From NCBI GenBank assembly GCA_963763485.1, contig CAVXOW010000004.1, forward strand, positions 496,001-560,000: a stretch of DNA of 64,000 bases, in the 5' to 3' direction. The DNA comes from CAWCKS01 sp963763485 (GTDB taxonomy: Bacteria; Pseudomonadota; Alphaproteobacteria; Rhizobiales; Xanthobacteraceae). Positions 34,838 to 50,750 of the stretch are shown piece by piece. The notes beneath the pieces were generated by a model. The model worked only from the letters and a program-made list of their open reading frames with translations, had not been told where the DNA came from and searched no databases. The translations under genes and the position numbers were made by a program. The stretch's first letter is position 1. Every line of letters begins with the position of its first letter.

Positions 34838-36898
34838 TCAGTCGTCGTCTTCCATCTTGTCGAAAAACGAATAGCGCAGGCTGTCGGCGTCGGTGTACCA
34901 CTGACCCGGGCCCTTGCCCGCGGCAAGCGTCGCCTGCCACAGTGCATCCGTCACATCGTGACGGTTCATCGACAAATCGAAGCCGTTGGCGAAGAACAGC
35001 TCCGACCATTCCCACCAGGTGCCGAGCTTCTTGATCCCGCGCAACAGGCCGTAGCGGTCGATCAGATCGGGCGCGAGATCGCTCGTGATCGAGCCGAACA
35101 CCATACCCGTCCTGACCACACGGTTCAGTTCGTGCGTCGCCGTGACCGCCTGCTTGTCGCTGAGGTGACACAGGCAGGTCTCGAAGACGATGTCGAACGC
35201 CTCGTCCTTGAACGGCAGCTTGGTGACGCTGCCGAGCTTGTTGTAGGGCTTCAGCTCCTTCGGCGTCTTGGCATGAATGGAGCGGTTGTTCTCGATGCCA
35301 AAGGCGTCGACGCCGCGGGCGCGCAAGGCGCCAACCAACTCGCCGCTCGCCGACCCCGCAACCAGCAACTTGAAGTTCTTCCTTGGCTTCCAGACGAGAT
35401 CGATCAGCGTCAGGAGGTGATCGGGATCGGTGAACTTGCTCCACGCCTCCCGATAGGGTCCGACGCCGCGGTAATTCTCGAAATAGTTGGCGTCGATCCT
35501 GCCGGAACCTGCCGGCTCCCCGTGGGTGCGCGCATGGCGCAGCTTCATCATCTCGGTCAGAATCAGGTCGGTCGCCGCATCCGAGGAATCGAGCAGGCCG
35601 TTCAGCGTGGAGTCAAACAGATAGTCGCCGACCACCACCAGGCCGCCGTGATCCTTTGGCTCGGGGCGATGGTTGGTGACCACGTCACGCGCCGGCAAAC
35701 CGCCGGGCAGCGCATTCACCGACGACAGCCAGCGATGGATCTTGCCTTCGATGAAGTGATCGCGCGCTTTGCCGATCGAGGCCGGCAACGATTTCAACGC
35801 GGTCTGGATCAGTTGCTCGTCGTCGAGATTGGCGAATGCCAGTGCGTCCGAGCCGGCAATCAGGAAGTTCAGCACGCCGTGGCGGCCGACGTCGTGGCGG
35901 GCGCCCTCGACATAGACGCAGCAGCCGCCGAACGCTTCCGACATGAACCACGCGCCGGGAATTTTCTCGCCCCAGAACGGCTTGTCGAACAACAACGCGA
36001 CGCGCAGGTAGTGCGCCGGACGGTCGAAGTAGGCGACGTGCTTCACCATCGAGCGGCGGAGCTCCTCGCCTTCCCAACGCATGGTAGCAAGCCAGGAGTG
36101 CGGCAGACACATCAGCACGAGGTCGAAGTCGCGCGTTTCCGGCCCCTTGCCGTTCATCATGCCCAGACGATAGCGGCCCTGCGCGGTTTTGCCGACACTG
36201 AGCACGCGGTGATTGAGCTGAATGTCGGCATCGATCTCTTCGCGCAGCCGCTCGATCAGCTGCTCGTTGCCGTTCTGGATCGAATACAGGCCGATATAGC
36301 CGTCGACATCCATAACGTAGTTCTTCAGCGCGTTGAGGCCGCTGGTGTTGTGGCTCTCGGTGGCAAGGTCCGATCGCGCCATCACCTTGAAGAAGCGCTT
36401 GGCGACGGGATCGGCCACCTCGCGATCCAGCACCGCCTCGGCATTGGCGAACGCCCAGGGATGTTCGTTGTCGTGCGCGCCGACGCCTTCGTAGTACTGG
36501 GCCGGCGTGATCAGCTCGCTGCAGCGCTTGCGAAACGCCTCGATCGCCGCCGCGGTCTGCGGCCCATACTTGCGGCGCATACCGTCGACGTCGTCGAGCA
36601 ACTCGCCGTCGAGTTGCACCTGCGCGGCGTCCATCGGGATCGTCTGCAGGCCGAAATGCTGGATCAGTTCTCGCAGCGGATCGGGCCCGAGCATCGAGTA
36701 ATCGTAGATCTCGGCGACGCCCGCCTCGTACATGGCGTTTGCCGAATCAAACTTGCGGGTGACGATCTTGCCGCCGACGCGCTCGGTGGCCTCGAAAATG
36801 GTGACCTTGCAGAGGGCGCCCAGTTTCTTCCTCAAATGCCACGCGGTCATCAAACCGCCCGGCCCGCCGCCGACGATTGCGAGATCCAACATCTTCAC
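34838..36898 (-). CDS. FAD amine-oxidase-like domain fused to a methyltransferase-like domain
   Basis: A 686-residue protein with two parts. Residues 1 to about 445 resemble FAD-dependent amine oxidases and protoporphyrinogen-oxidase-like enzymes: dinucleotide motif LAIVGGGPGGLMTAWHLRKK, EATERVGGKIVTRKF, and near its end LVVVGDYLFDSTLNGLLDSS. Residues from about 480 resemble a class I S-adenosylmethionine methyltransferase: KLLVAGSASGELVGALRARG for the cofactor loop, then KLPFKDEAFDIVFETCLCHL. The latter Gly-rich loop is weaker than usual (AGSASGEL), so activity is uncertain. No signal peptide is seen. It is read toward the ABC exporter gene, 205 bp away. Pathway unknown. Confidence 0.8.
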   Translation of the reverse strand: MKMLDLAIVGGGPGGLMTAWHLRKKLGALCKVTIFEATERVGGKIVTRKFDSANAMYEAGVAEIYDYSMLGPDPLRELIQHFGLQTIPMDAAQVQLDGELLDDVDGMRRKYGPQTAAAIEAFRKRCSELITPAQYYEGVGAHDNEHPWAFANAEAVLDREVADPVAKRFFKVMARSDLATESHNTSGLNALKNYVMDVDGYIGLYSIQNGNEQLIERLREEIDADIQLNHRVLSVGKTAQGRYRLGMMNGKGPETRDFDLVLMCLPHSWLATMRWEGEELRRSMVKHVAYFDRPAHYLRVALLFDKPFWGEKIPGAWFMSEAFGGCCVYVEGARHDVGRHGVLNFLIAGSDALAFANLDDEQLIQTALKSLPASIGKARDHFIEGKIHRWLSSVNALPGGLPARDVVTNHRPEPKDHGGLVVVGDYLFDSTLNGLLDSSDAATDLILTEMMKLRHARTHGEPAGSGRIDANYFENYRGVGPYREAWSKFTDPDHLLTLIDLVWKPRKNFKLLVAGSASGELVGALRARGVDAFGIENNRSIHAKTPKELKPYNKLGSVTKLPFKDEAFDIVFETCLCHLSDKQAVTATHELNRVVRTGMVFGSITSDLAPDLIDRYGLLRGIKKLGTWWEWSELFFANGFDLSMNRHDVTDALWQATLAAGKGPGQWYTDADSLRYSFFDKMEDDD

Positions 36899-37026
36899 CT
36901 TCCGTCACCGACGGGGAGTCGTTGCCCCCCAGACGGCGCCCTGCCTCACCCCAACACAAACCGCTTTTCACCTGAAAGGAAGATGAACAAACCTGATAAT
37001 GCGGCATTATTTATTGTGCAGATGCG

Positions 37027-37054
37027 AAAAGAGCCGGTTTGCACCGGCTCTTTT
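37027..37054. terminator. Rho-independent terminator after rpoC
   Basis: A perfect 12-bp stem, AAAAGAGCCGGT with ACCGGCTCTTTT, around a TTGC loop. The A and T runs at both ends allow it to work on either strand. It lies 26 bp past the rpoC stop and should end the rplJ-rplL-rpoB-rpoC transcript. Confidence 0.9.
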
Positions 37055-37079
37055 GCAATCTTGAAGTGCGGAAGTTGCC

Positions 37080-41300
<4,221 letters not shown>

Positions 41301-41419
41301 AATTTCTTAATTCATGACCTTCTCCGTGTGGAGCATTCAGTGATGCAAGGGGCGGAGCGACTTCGCCGTGCCGGCGGTATCTGACCCGCCCCTCGAGCTG
41401 TTCTGTCCTGTCTAGACGC

Positions 41420-45536
<4,117 letters not shown>

Positions 45537-45923
45537 CGTGGCCTCTCATTGCGCCGCCCGTGCCGTCGAGCGGACCTTCCGAAGCACGGCCGTCGAGCCG
45601 CCCCCGGGTTGAAACCGGCGTCCGATTTCGACTGACTTCTCAACGCAAAGAAGCCGCTCGCTTCAGGACGCAAAAAAACGTGCGGGGCGCAAAGCTGCGC
45701 CCTGCCCGTCAGATAGTGCCTTTACGGACTGCAAAAGCCCGAAATTGCTTTATCTCCCAACGCCCCGCGGGGGACTTCTAACCAATTCCCCGACAGACCG
45801 TGCCTTTTCGTGCTGCCGCCCCGATATAGGGTAGCGATCGTGGAGATTCGAGGGTTAAATCCCCAAATCTCCACAAAATCTTGTGTATGCCCGCAGTTCC
45901 GGGCCACCCGGACGAATCCGGAC
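45537..45923 (-). other. Non-coding spacer between rplL and rpoB
   Basis: The 387 bp between rplL and rpoB contain no plausible gene. In E. coli this spacer contains an attenuator and an RNase III site; here a hairpin at 45840-45874 may have the same role. I see no clear promoter in it. Confidence 0.6.
45840..45874 (-). promoter_or_regulatory. Hairpin in the rplL-rpoB spacer, possible attenuator or processing site
   Basis: On the minus strand GTGGAGATT pairs with AATCTCCAC, and an inner GGG/CCC pair shortens the loop. No T run follows, so it is not a strong terminator. It begins 50 bp before the rplL end going toward rpoB. Position and shape fit a site that sets the ratio of L7/L12 to polymerase, but this is inference. 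Confidence 0.45.
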
Positions 45924-46298
45924 TTACTTGAGCTCGACCTTGGCGCCGGCCTTCTCGAGCTGGGCCTTGACCTTGTCGGCCTCGTCCTTCGTAACGCTTT
46001 CCTTGACGTTCTTCGGCGCGCCTTCAACCAGATCCTTGGCTTCCTTGAGGCCGAGACCGGTGATCGCGCGGACTTCCTTGATGACCTCGATCTTCTTGTC
46101 GCCGGCAGCCGCCAGGACCACCGTGAACTCGGTCTTCTCCTCGGCCGGAGCCGCGGCAGCGCCGGCCGGACCGGCAGCAACCGCAACAGCGGCCGCAGCC
46201 GAGACGCCCCACTTCTCTTCGAGAAGCTTGGCGAGTTCGGCGGCCTCGAGCACGGTCAAGCTCGAAAGGTCGTCCACAATCTTTTGCAAATCAGCCAT
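45924..46298 (-). CDS. rplL: Ribosomal protein bL12 (L7/L12)
   Basis: bL12 forms the flexible stalk that recruits translation GTPases. The 124-residue product has the N-terminal dimerisation helix (QKIVDDLSSLTVLEAAELAK), an Ala/Gly-rich hinge, and the C-terminal factor-binding domain (KIEVIKEVRAITGLGLKEAK, then VEGAPKNVKESVTKDEADKV). It lies after rplJ with a 54-bp spacer. Confidence 0.98.
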   Translation of the reverse strand: MADLQKIVDDLSSLTVLEAAELAKLLEEKWGVSAAAAVAVAAGPAGAAAAPAEEKTEFTVVLAAAGDKKIEVIKEVRAITGLGLKEAKDLVEGAPKNVKESVTKDEADKVKAQLEKAGAKVELK

Positions 46299-46352
46299 TT
46301 GTCGTTGTTCCCTAATGTCAGTTCGAACCAGTTGTTTGGATGACGAAGAGCG

Positions 46353-46871
46353 TTACGCCGCTTCGCTTTTTGAGGCATAGGCCTGGACCACGCGGGCGAG
46401 CTTGGCCGCCGGGGCGTTGGTGAGCTGGGCAATCTTGGTGGCCGGCGCCACGAGCAGGCCGACGATCTTGGCACGCAGTTCATCCAGCGACGGCAGCGAG
46501 GCGAGCGCCTTCACGCCGTCGGGGTTCAGGACGGTTTTTCCCATCGCGCCGCCAAGAATAACGAACTGCTCGTTCGTCTTGGCGAACTCGACGGCAACCT
46601 TTGGCGCCGCGACCGGATCGTTGGAAGTTGCGATCACGGTCGGTCCCTTCAGCAGGGAGCCGATGGACACGACGTCAGTGCCTTCAAGAGCGATTTTGGC
46701 GAGACGGTTCTTCGAGACCTTCACTGCCGCACCCGCCTGCTTCATCTGCTTGCGCAGAACCTGCATCTGGGCGACGGACAGGCCCGAATAGTGAGCAACG
46801 ATCGCAACGCTGGTGTCCTTGAACACCCCGTTGAGATCATCGATCGCCTGTTTCTTTGCCGCTCGTTCCAC
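46353..46871 (-). CDS. rplJ: Ribosomal protein uL10
   Basis: uL10 is the base of the L7/L12 stalk and, in E. coli, represses its own operon with L12. The frame is open to 46919, but homology starts at ERAAKKQAIDDLNGVF, preceded by a GTG at 46871 with a GAGAG site seven bases upstream, giving 172 residues. Conserved parts are VAIVAHYSGLSVAQMQVLRK, VKVSKNRLAKIALEGTD, and NAPAAKLARVVQAYASK. It is the first gene of its transcript and is cut off from rplA by an accessory block. Confidence 0.94.
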   Translation of the reverse strand: MERAAKKQAIDDLNGVFKDTSVAIVAHYSGLSVAQMQVLRKQMKQAGAAVKVSKNRLAKIALEGTDVVSIGSLLKGPTVIATSNDPVAAPKVAVEFAKTNEQFVILGGAMGKTVLNPDGVKALASLPSLDELRAKIVGLLVAPATKIAQLTNAPAAKLARVVQAYASKSEAA

Positions 46872-47349
46872 TAGCCAGCTCTCTTCGGTTGGCGGCCTTC
46901 GCGCAGTGCGCGGGACCACCGGGTTGCACCGATCGCCCAGCCTTGGCTTCGAGCCGCCTTGCGGCGGACGAGGCTCGGGCAGGACGACATTTCAAGCCTG
47001 CCCTCCCGCAGCTTCCGCCGCGGAGTGTCGAGGTTCGAACCGAACACAGAAGCCGCCGCAGTCGCGACGTCTCGGTGAAAATCCGGTCTTCACCCGTCTG
47101 TGCAGGCCTTGCCGATTAAGCCGTTGTCCAGATTTTGCGATCTGGCCGCGGGCGCCTGCAGTCTCGGACAGGACGGAAGCGGCGAGCGAACCCGTCGTTT
47201 CCGCTGCGTTCCTTTGAAAAAATCAGCGAAAACCCCTTTGTTCTTCCTTTTTGAGCAATCCAAATGGATGTCCAAAAAAGGAGCCGGGTCTCCGTTAGCG
47301 TTTTCTGAGAGCGCACACGGGCGCGCCGAAAGGGTCGGCACACCCGGAA
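46872..47349 (-). other. Long leader of the rplJ-rplL-rpoB-rpoC transcript, possible L10-binding site
   Basis: Between the promoter at 47356-47384 and the rplJ start there are about 478 bases without a gene. The last 150 bases on the minus strand have several GC-rich stems, including GGTGCAACCCGGTGGTCC and CGCGCACTGCGCG. Such leaders bind the L10-L12 complex in other bacteria, so a feedback site is likely here, but no structure was computed. Open frames on the + strand in this stretch show no protein character. Confidence 0.4.
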
Positions 47350-47355
47350 GGCGGC

Positions 47356-47384
47356 TATTTAGCGGCTCGGTAGCGGCTTGCCAA
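47356..47384 (-). promoter_or_regulatory. Sigma-70 type promoter of rplJ-rplL-rpoB-rpoC
   Basis: On the minus strand: TTGGCA (47384-47379), a 17-bp spacer, and TAAATA (47361-47356). The start point would be near 47349. It explains how these genes are expressed although an accessory block of opposite orientation separates them from rplA. Confidence 0.6.
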
Positions 47385-47449
47385 GGGCTTTTTTCACCAC
47401 GTTTTTTGCCCCGGCCCCGGACCCGCCTGGCGAATTTTCCAGGCGCCCC

Positions 47450-47476
47450 TGTCACGCGGCGGGGTTCCCGTTCGTC
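47450..47476 (+). promoter_or_regulatory. ECF41-type promoter ahead of the AhpD-like/sigma factor operon
   Basis: TGTCACG at 47450-47456, a 16-bp spacer, then CGTC at 47473-47476. Published ECF41 target promoters have TGTCACA and CGTC with this spacing. The encoded sigma factor directly downstream belongs to this group. The ATG follows 20 bp after the -10 element with a GCAGGAGG ribosome site. Confidence 0.7.
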
Positions 47477-47495
47477 TTGAGGGCAGGAGGTTGCC

Positions 47496-48410
47496 ATGCG
47501 CCGTTCCCTTGCCGCCCTTACCGCCCTGTTCAATGTCACAAATGGGCTCTGGATGCTGCTCGCAGGCCAGAACTGGTACGCGACCGTGCCGGGGGTCACC
47601 CACACCGGGCCGTTCAACCCGCACTTCGTGCAGGACATCGGCGCGGCGTTCCTGGTGGCCGGGCTCGGGCTCGCGGCACGGGCATGGCGGCCTTCGCTTT
47701 GGCCGGCGGGGGTCACCGGCGCGGCGTTCCTCGCCGCCCACGGCCTGATCCACCTCGCCGACATCTTCAAGGGCCACGTCGAGAGCCCGACCCGCGACAT
47801 CGTCGCGGTCGTGATCCCGGCAATCGTCGCGCTCTACGCAAGCCTGCCGAATAAGGAGTTCACCATGCGCCAATGGTTCGCACGGCGTTATCTGCAGAGT
47901 TACCGCAACCGCTACAACTACGACACCAGCTACATGGAAATGGTTCTCGACGAGACGCCCGACGCGTTCTTCAAGTTCGCCAAGATCTTCGGCATTGCCA
48001 ACTACCGCAGGGTGGTTCCGATTGAGGCGATCTACGCGGCCAAGATGACCGGCGCCTTGCACGAGGATTGCGGCCCCTGCACCCAACTCGTCGTCGACAT
48101 GGCACTGGAAGCCGGCATGGCCCACGACCAGATCGAAGCGGTGCTGAACGGCAAATGTTCTGACATGAACGATGCCACGACGCTCGGCTACCGCTTTGCC
48201 AGGGCGGTGTGCGAGCGCTCGGTGGCCGAGGATGAAGCACGCGAAGCGGTGCGCGCCGAATGGGGCAACAAGGGCGTGATCGAGCTGACGTTCGCCTTGC
48301 AGATCGGCCGCATCTTCCCGATGGTGAAGGCCGGTCTCGGCTTCGCAAAAGAGTGCCGCCGCGTTGTCGTCGAGGGACACCATGTCGATGTCGTCCGAAA
48401 GGCCGCGTGA
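47496..48410 (+). CDS. Four-helix membrane domain joined to an AhpD/carboxymuconolactone-decarboxylase-like domain
   Basis: A 304-residue frame with two parts. Residues 1-120 have about four hydrophobic segments (LAALTALFNVTNGLWMLLA and VAVVIPAIVALYASLP). Residues 124-304 resemble AhpD-like alkylhydroperoxidase proteins, with a redox-type motif HEDCGPCTQLVVDMALEAG. At the junction, AAGGAG lies seven bases before an in-frame ATG at 47865. A TAA overlaps that ribosome site one frame away. This suggests two ancestral genes fused by a one-base loss, either real or a sequencing error. AhpD/CMD-like partners are typical for ECF41 sigma factors. It overlaps the sigma gene by 29 bp. Confidence 0.72.
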   Translation: MRRSLAALTALFNVTNGLWMLLAGQNWYATVPGVTHTGPFNPHFVQDIGAAFLVAGLGLAARAWRPSLWPAGVTGAAFLAAHGLIHLADIFKGHVESPTRDIVAVVIPAIVALYASLPNKEFTMRQWFARRYLQSYRNRYNYDTSYMEMVLDETPDAFFKFAKIFGIANYRRVVPIEAIYAAKMTGALHEDCGPCTQLVVDMALEAGMAHDQIEAVLNGKCSDMNDATTLGYRFARAVCERSVAEDEAREAVRAEWGNKGVIELTFALQIGRIFPMVKAGLGFAKECRRVVVEGHHVDVVRKAA

Positions 48411-49272
48411 CAGCGACGCGCTGGCGCCGTATCGGCCGCGGCTGCTCGGGCTCGCCTATCGCATGCTCGGCAGCCGCAGCGACGCGGATGACGTGCTGCA
48501 GGACGCCTACCTGCGCTTTGCCGAAGCGCAGGATGTGCGCAATCCGGAAGCCTTTCTCGTCACTGTCGTGACGCGGCTTTGTCTCGATCGCCTGAAGAGC
48601 GCGCAGGCACGGCGGGAGGTTTATGTCGGGCCGTGGCTGCCCGAGCCCATCGTCGATGCGGATGCGATGTCGCCGGATGCGACGACGGAATTGGCCGACG
48701 ATCTATCGTTTGCGTTGCTGCTGGCGCTCGACCGGCTGTCGCCACTGGAGCGCGCCGCGTTCCTCTTGCACGACGTGTTCGACATGCCGTTCACCGCTGT
48801 CGCAAAAACGCTCGACCGCACGGAAGCCGCGTGCCGGCAGCTCGCGACGCGGGCGCGGCAGGCGGTGCGCAAACAACGCCCTGCCCCGCCGGCGCCGCCG
48901 GAGGCCCATGCGCGGCTGCTCGCCGCATTCGGCGACGCGGTCAGCAGCGGCGACGTTGGACGCCTCGCTGCACTGTTGCGGGAGGATGCCGTCCTGCTGA
49001 CCGACGGCGGCGGCCGCAAGATTGCTGCGCTCAATCCGATTTTCGGCGCTGACAGGATCGCGCGATTCTTCATCGCCCGCCGACGCAAGCAAGCCGGACA
49101 GGACATCCGTTCGGAGCCCGCGATGATCAACGGCGCGGCGGGCGCCCTGCTCTACATCGACGGCGAATTCGACCAGACCATTTCGCTCGCGATCGACGGC
49201 GACAAGATCGCGGCGATTTACTTGGTGCGGAACCCGGACAAGCTGCGCCACGTGCCGGCCTCGGCGCACTGA
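48382..49272 (+). CDS. ECF41-family RNA polymerase sigma factor with C-terminal SnoaL-like domain
   Basis: A 296-residue extracytoplasmic-function sigma factor. Region 2 is PRLLGLAYRMLGSRSDADDV with LQDAYLRFAEA; region 4 is LSPLERAAFLLHDVFDMPFT with ACRQLATRARQAVRKQ. The C-terminal 100 residues or so form a SnoaL-like domain that replaces an anti-sigma factor in ECF41. Its three diagnostic motifs are present: GPWLPEP in the linker, TDGGGRK, and VRNPDKL at the end. I use the ATG at 48382, with GAGGGA upstream, rather than a TTG at 48364. The partner gene and the ECF41 promoter lie directly upstream, so the system is probably self-regulated. The inducing signal is unknown. Confidence 0.88.
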   Translation: MSMSSERPRDSDALAPYRPRLLGLAYRMLGSRSDADDVLQDAYLRFAEAQDVRNPEAFLVTVVTRLCLDRLKSAQARREVYVGPWLPEPIVDADAMSPDATTELADDLSFALLLALDRLSPLERAAFLLHDVFDMPFTAVAKTLDRTEAACRQLATRARQAVRKQRPAPPAPPEAHARLLAAFGDAVSSGDVGRLAALLREDAVLLTDGGGRKIAALNPIFGADRIARFFIARRRKQAGQDIRSEPAMINGAAGALLYIDGEFDQTISLAIDGDKIAAIYLVRNPDKLRHVPASAH

Positions 49273-49475
49273 CCACCGGTGCCGCGCAAGGCGTTGATCC
49301 GAAGCGGGAATTCTCGCGTTTTGGCGGAGTTTTCAACTCTTCCGACGAAAAAGATACCTGCTGGGGTGGTCAGCAAAAAACGCGTTCCATTCAGAGCATT
49401 ACGCGAAATTCAGTGCACCTTCTTCGAGACTGGATTGCATGATCAGTAGATGCAACCATAAATTATTCCTCCGAC

Positions 49476-49517
49476 GAATATTCGTGGGCGGATATTCGCC
49501 GACGGATATTCAGAACG
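49476..49517. repeat. Three tandem 14-bp repeats, GRATATTC type
   Basis: GAATATTCGTGGGC, GGATATTCGCCGAC and GGATATTCAGAACG begin at 49476, 49490 and 49504, exactly 14 bp apart. The first core GAATATTC is palindromic. Spacing of about one and a third helix turns could suit a cooperative DNA-binding protein. The unit is too short for CRISPR. Confidence 0.65.
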
Positions 49518-49558
49518 CGCGAGGGGCGAATTGATGCCGTGCCATTGCATCCATGCCT

Positions 49559-49585
49559 GTAACGCGTTACGCTGTAACGCGTTAC
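49559..49585. promoter_or_regulatory. Double palindromic operator before the toxin-antitoxin operon
   Basis: Two perfect 12-bp palindromes, GTAACGCGTTAC at 49559-49570 and 49574-49585, repeat with a 15-bp period. They lie 28 bp before the antitoxin ATG. A possible promoter, TTGCAT (49545-49550), 17 bp, TACGCT (49568-49573), overlaps them. Toxin-antitoxin operons are usually repressed by their own antitoxin at such sites, so this is the probable operator. Confidence 0.7.
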
Positions 49586-49613
49586 GCCAAACAAATCAGG
49601 CGAGACGACACAG

Positions 49614-49832
49614 ATGCCAGTTCCTGCCGAGCGAATGAGAGCGATGCGCGAGCGGCGGCGACGGCGAGGCTTGCGCGAATTGCGCCTCGTTGTGCCAAAT
49701 CCTCGGCTGCAATCGGTACGCAAGCGTGTGACCGCTCAAGTGCTCAAGCTTGATCGGCAAAGCGAAGCCGAGGCGCTGAGCTTTATCGAGCGTATCTCCG
49801 AGTTCGACGAGCAGGACTCGGGCAGGAAATGA
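49614..49832 (+). CDS. Antitoxin of a MazEF-like system (DUF3018 type)
   Basis: A 72-residue, strongly basic protein. The pattern MRERRRRRGLRELRLVVPNP followed by a short acidic C-terminus (SFIERISEFDEQDSGRK) matches DUF3018-type antitoxins paired with MazF/PemK toxins. The acidic tail probably wraps the toxin. Its stop overlaps the toxin start (ATGA), the usual arrangement. The double palindrome upstream is the likely autoregulatory site. Confidence 0.78.
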   Translation: MPVPAERMRAMRERRRRRGLRELRLVVPNPRLQSVRKRVTAQVLKLDRQSEAEALSFIERISEFDEQDSGRK

Positions 49833-50158
49833 AGCGCGGCGACATCGTCGTCGTCGCGGCCGCCGGCGACTACGGCAAGCCGCGGCCCGCCGTCATCGTC
49901 CAGACCGACGCATTTCCTGAGACCCACGGCTCGGTGGTGATCTGTCAGATGACCTCCGAAATCGTGGATGCTCCCGACTTTCGCGTCACGATCGAGCCAA
50001 ATGCGGCGAGCGGGCTGCGCGCCCGCTCCGAGGTGATGGCCGACAAGCCAGTCACCGTCAGGCGCGAACGCATCGGCCAGGTGATCGGCCACCTGAGCGA
50101 CCGCGACTTGAACCGCCTCAACGTCGCTCTCGCCTTTGTACTGGGGTTGGCGGACTAA
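49829..50158 (+). CDS. MazF/PemK-family endoribonuclease toxin
   Basis: A 109-residue MazF-like mRNA interferase. It begins with KRGDIVVVAAAGDYGKPRPA, containing the RGD and GKPRPA signatures, continues with VIVQTD and a conserved TVRRERIGQVIGHLSDRDLN. Length matches the family. It is translationally coupled to the antitoxin upstream. Catalysis is expected from the conserved Arg and Ser/Thr region, but the cleavage motif cannot be predicted. Confidence 0.85.
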   Translation: MKRGDIVVVAAAGDYGKPRPAVIVQTDAFPETHGSVVICQMTSEIVDAPDFRVTIEPNAASGLRARSEVMADKPVTVRRERIGQVIGHLSDRDLNRLNVALAFVLGLAD

Positions 50159-50184
50159 CCTGTCATCGTCATTGCCCTCGAAAA

Positions 50185-50742
50185 TCAAATCTTACTCAGC
50201 CTGATAGTGCTGCGGAGTCCGCCACCGATAAAATCGCCTGATCGATAAGCATTTGTGGATCTCAGATAGCAAACACCCGCCCGCTCAATATCGATAGCGA
50301 TGTCCGGGGCGACACCGCTTGGCGGCTCAAGCTCAATCCACGCGCTGCTAGCGGTTTGGAAGCTCCTTGGAGGAACACGACCCACGCGCACAATGGCGAT
50401 TTGACCAGGATCGTTGTTTGACTGATAGACCTTGTATGCGGGCTTTGAAATCGCCAGAGCAGCCGTTGCGGTTGTAAGCAAATCGGTACCAAGTTTTGCT
50501 GCCTGCTCAGGACTAAGAAGAGCAACCGGCCAGTCATAGGCAACGCTGAGTTTGATCGCCGTGCCGTCCACAGGACTGTACGAAAGTTCAGGATTGTTCA
50601 AATTCCATAGCGGCGGTCGCTCCGCGTTGAGAATCTGCTGAACGTGGGCGGCGAGAGAAATACGCTGTTCGGCAGCTTCTCGCTCTAGTCGCTCCTTCAG
50701 CTCCGGTTCAAACTCTATGGATATAGCGGATTCCTTGACCAT
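50185..50742 (-). CDS. Ribbon-helix-helix domain protein with an unknown C-terminal domain
   Basis: A 185-residue protein. Residues 3-40 look like a ribbon-helix-helix DNA-binding domain (AISIEFEPELKERLEREAAE, then SLAAHVQQIL). The remaining 140 residues are not a domain I recognise; they include YDWPVALLSPEQAAKLGTDL and GQIAIVRVGRVPPRSFQTAS. The ATG at 50742 is used because GGAGG precedes it. Base composition is visibly less GC-rich than the flanking ribosomal genes, suggesting transfer. An inverted repeat over its promoter (50751-50797) suggests that it represses itself. It converges with the toxin gene. Confidence 0.65.
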   Translation of the reverse strand: MVKESAISIEFEPELKERLEREAAEQRISLAAHVQQILNAERPPLWNLNNPELSYSPVDGTAIKLSVAYDWPVALLSPEQAAKLGTDLLTTATAALAISKPAYKVYQSNNDPGQIAIVRVGRVPPRSFQTASSAWIELEPPSGVAPDIAIDIERAGVCYLRSTNAYRSGDFIGGGLRSTIRLSKI

Positions 50743-50750
50743 ATCGCCTC

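Larger units (their letters stand above)
49273..49613. other. Non-coding region between the sigma factor and the toxin-antitoxin pair
   Basis: The 341 bp hold no plausible gene. They contain three tandem 14-bp repeats (49476-49517) and the double palindrome at 49559-49585. The stretch 49360-49470 is clearly more AT-rich than the flanking genes, which fits acquired DNA. Confidence 0.55.

Noticed and set aside
46813..47217. 134-residue + strand frame opposite the rplJ leader
   Set aside because: Its start lies inside rplJ on the other strand, its composition is Arg/Pro/Ser-rich without motifs, and it covers the leader.
49476..49517. CRISPR-like array
   Set aside because: Only three 14-bp units without spacers and no cas gene in the window.
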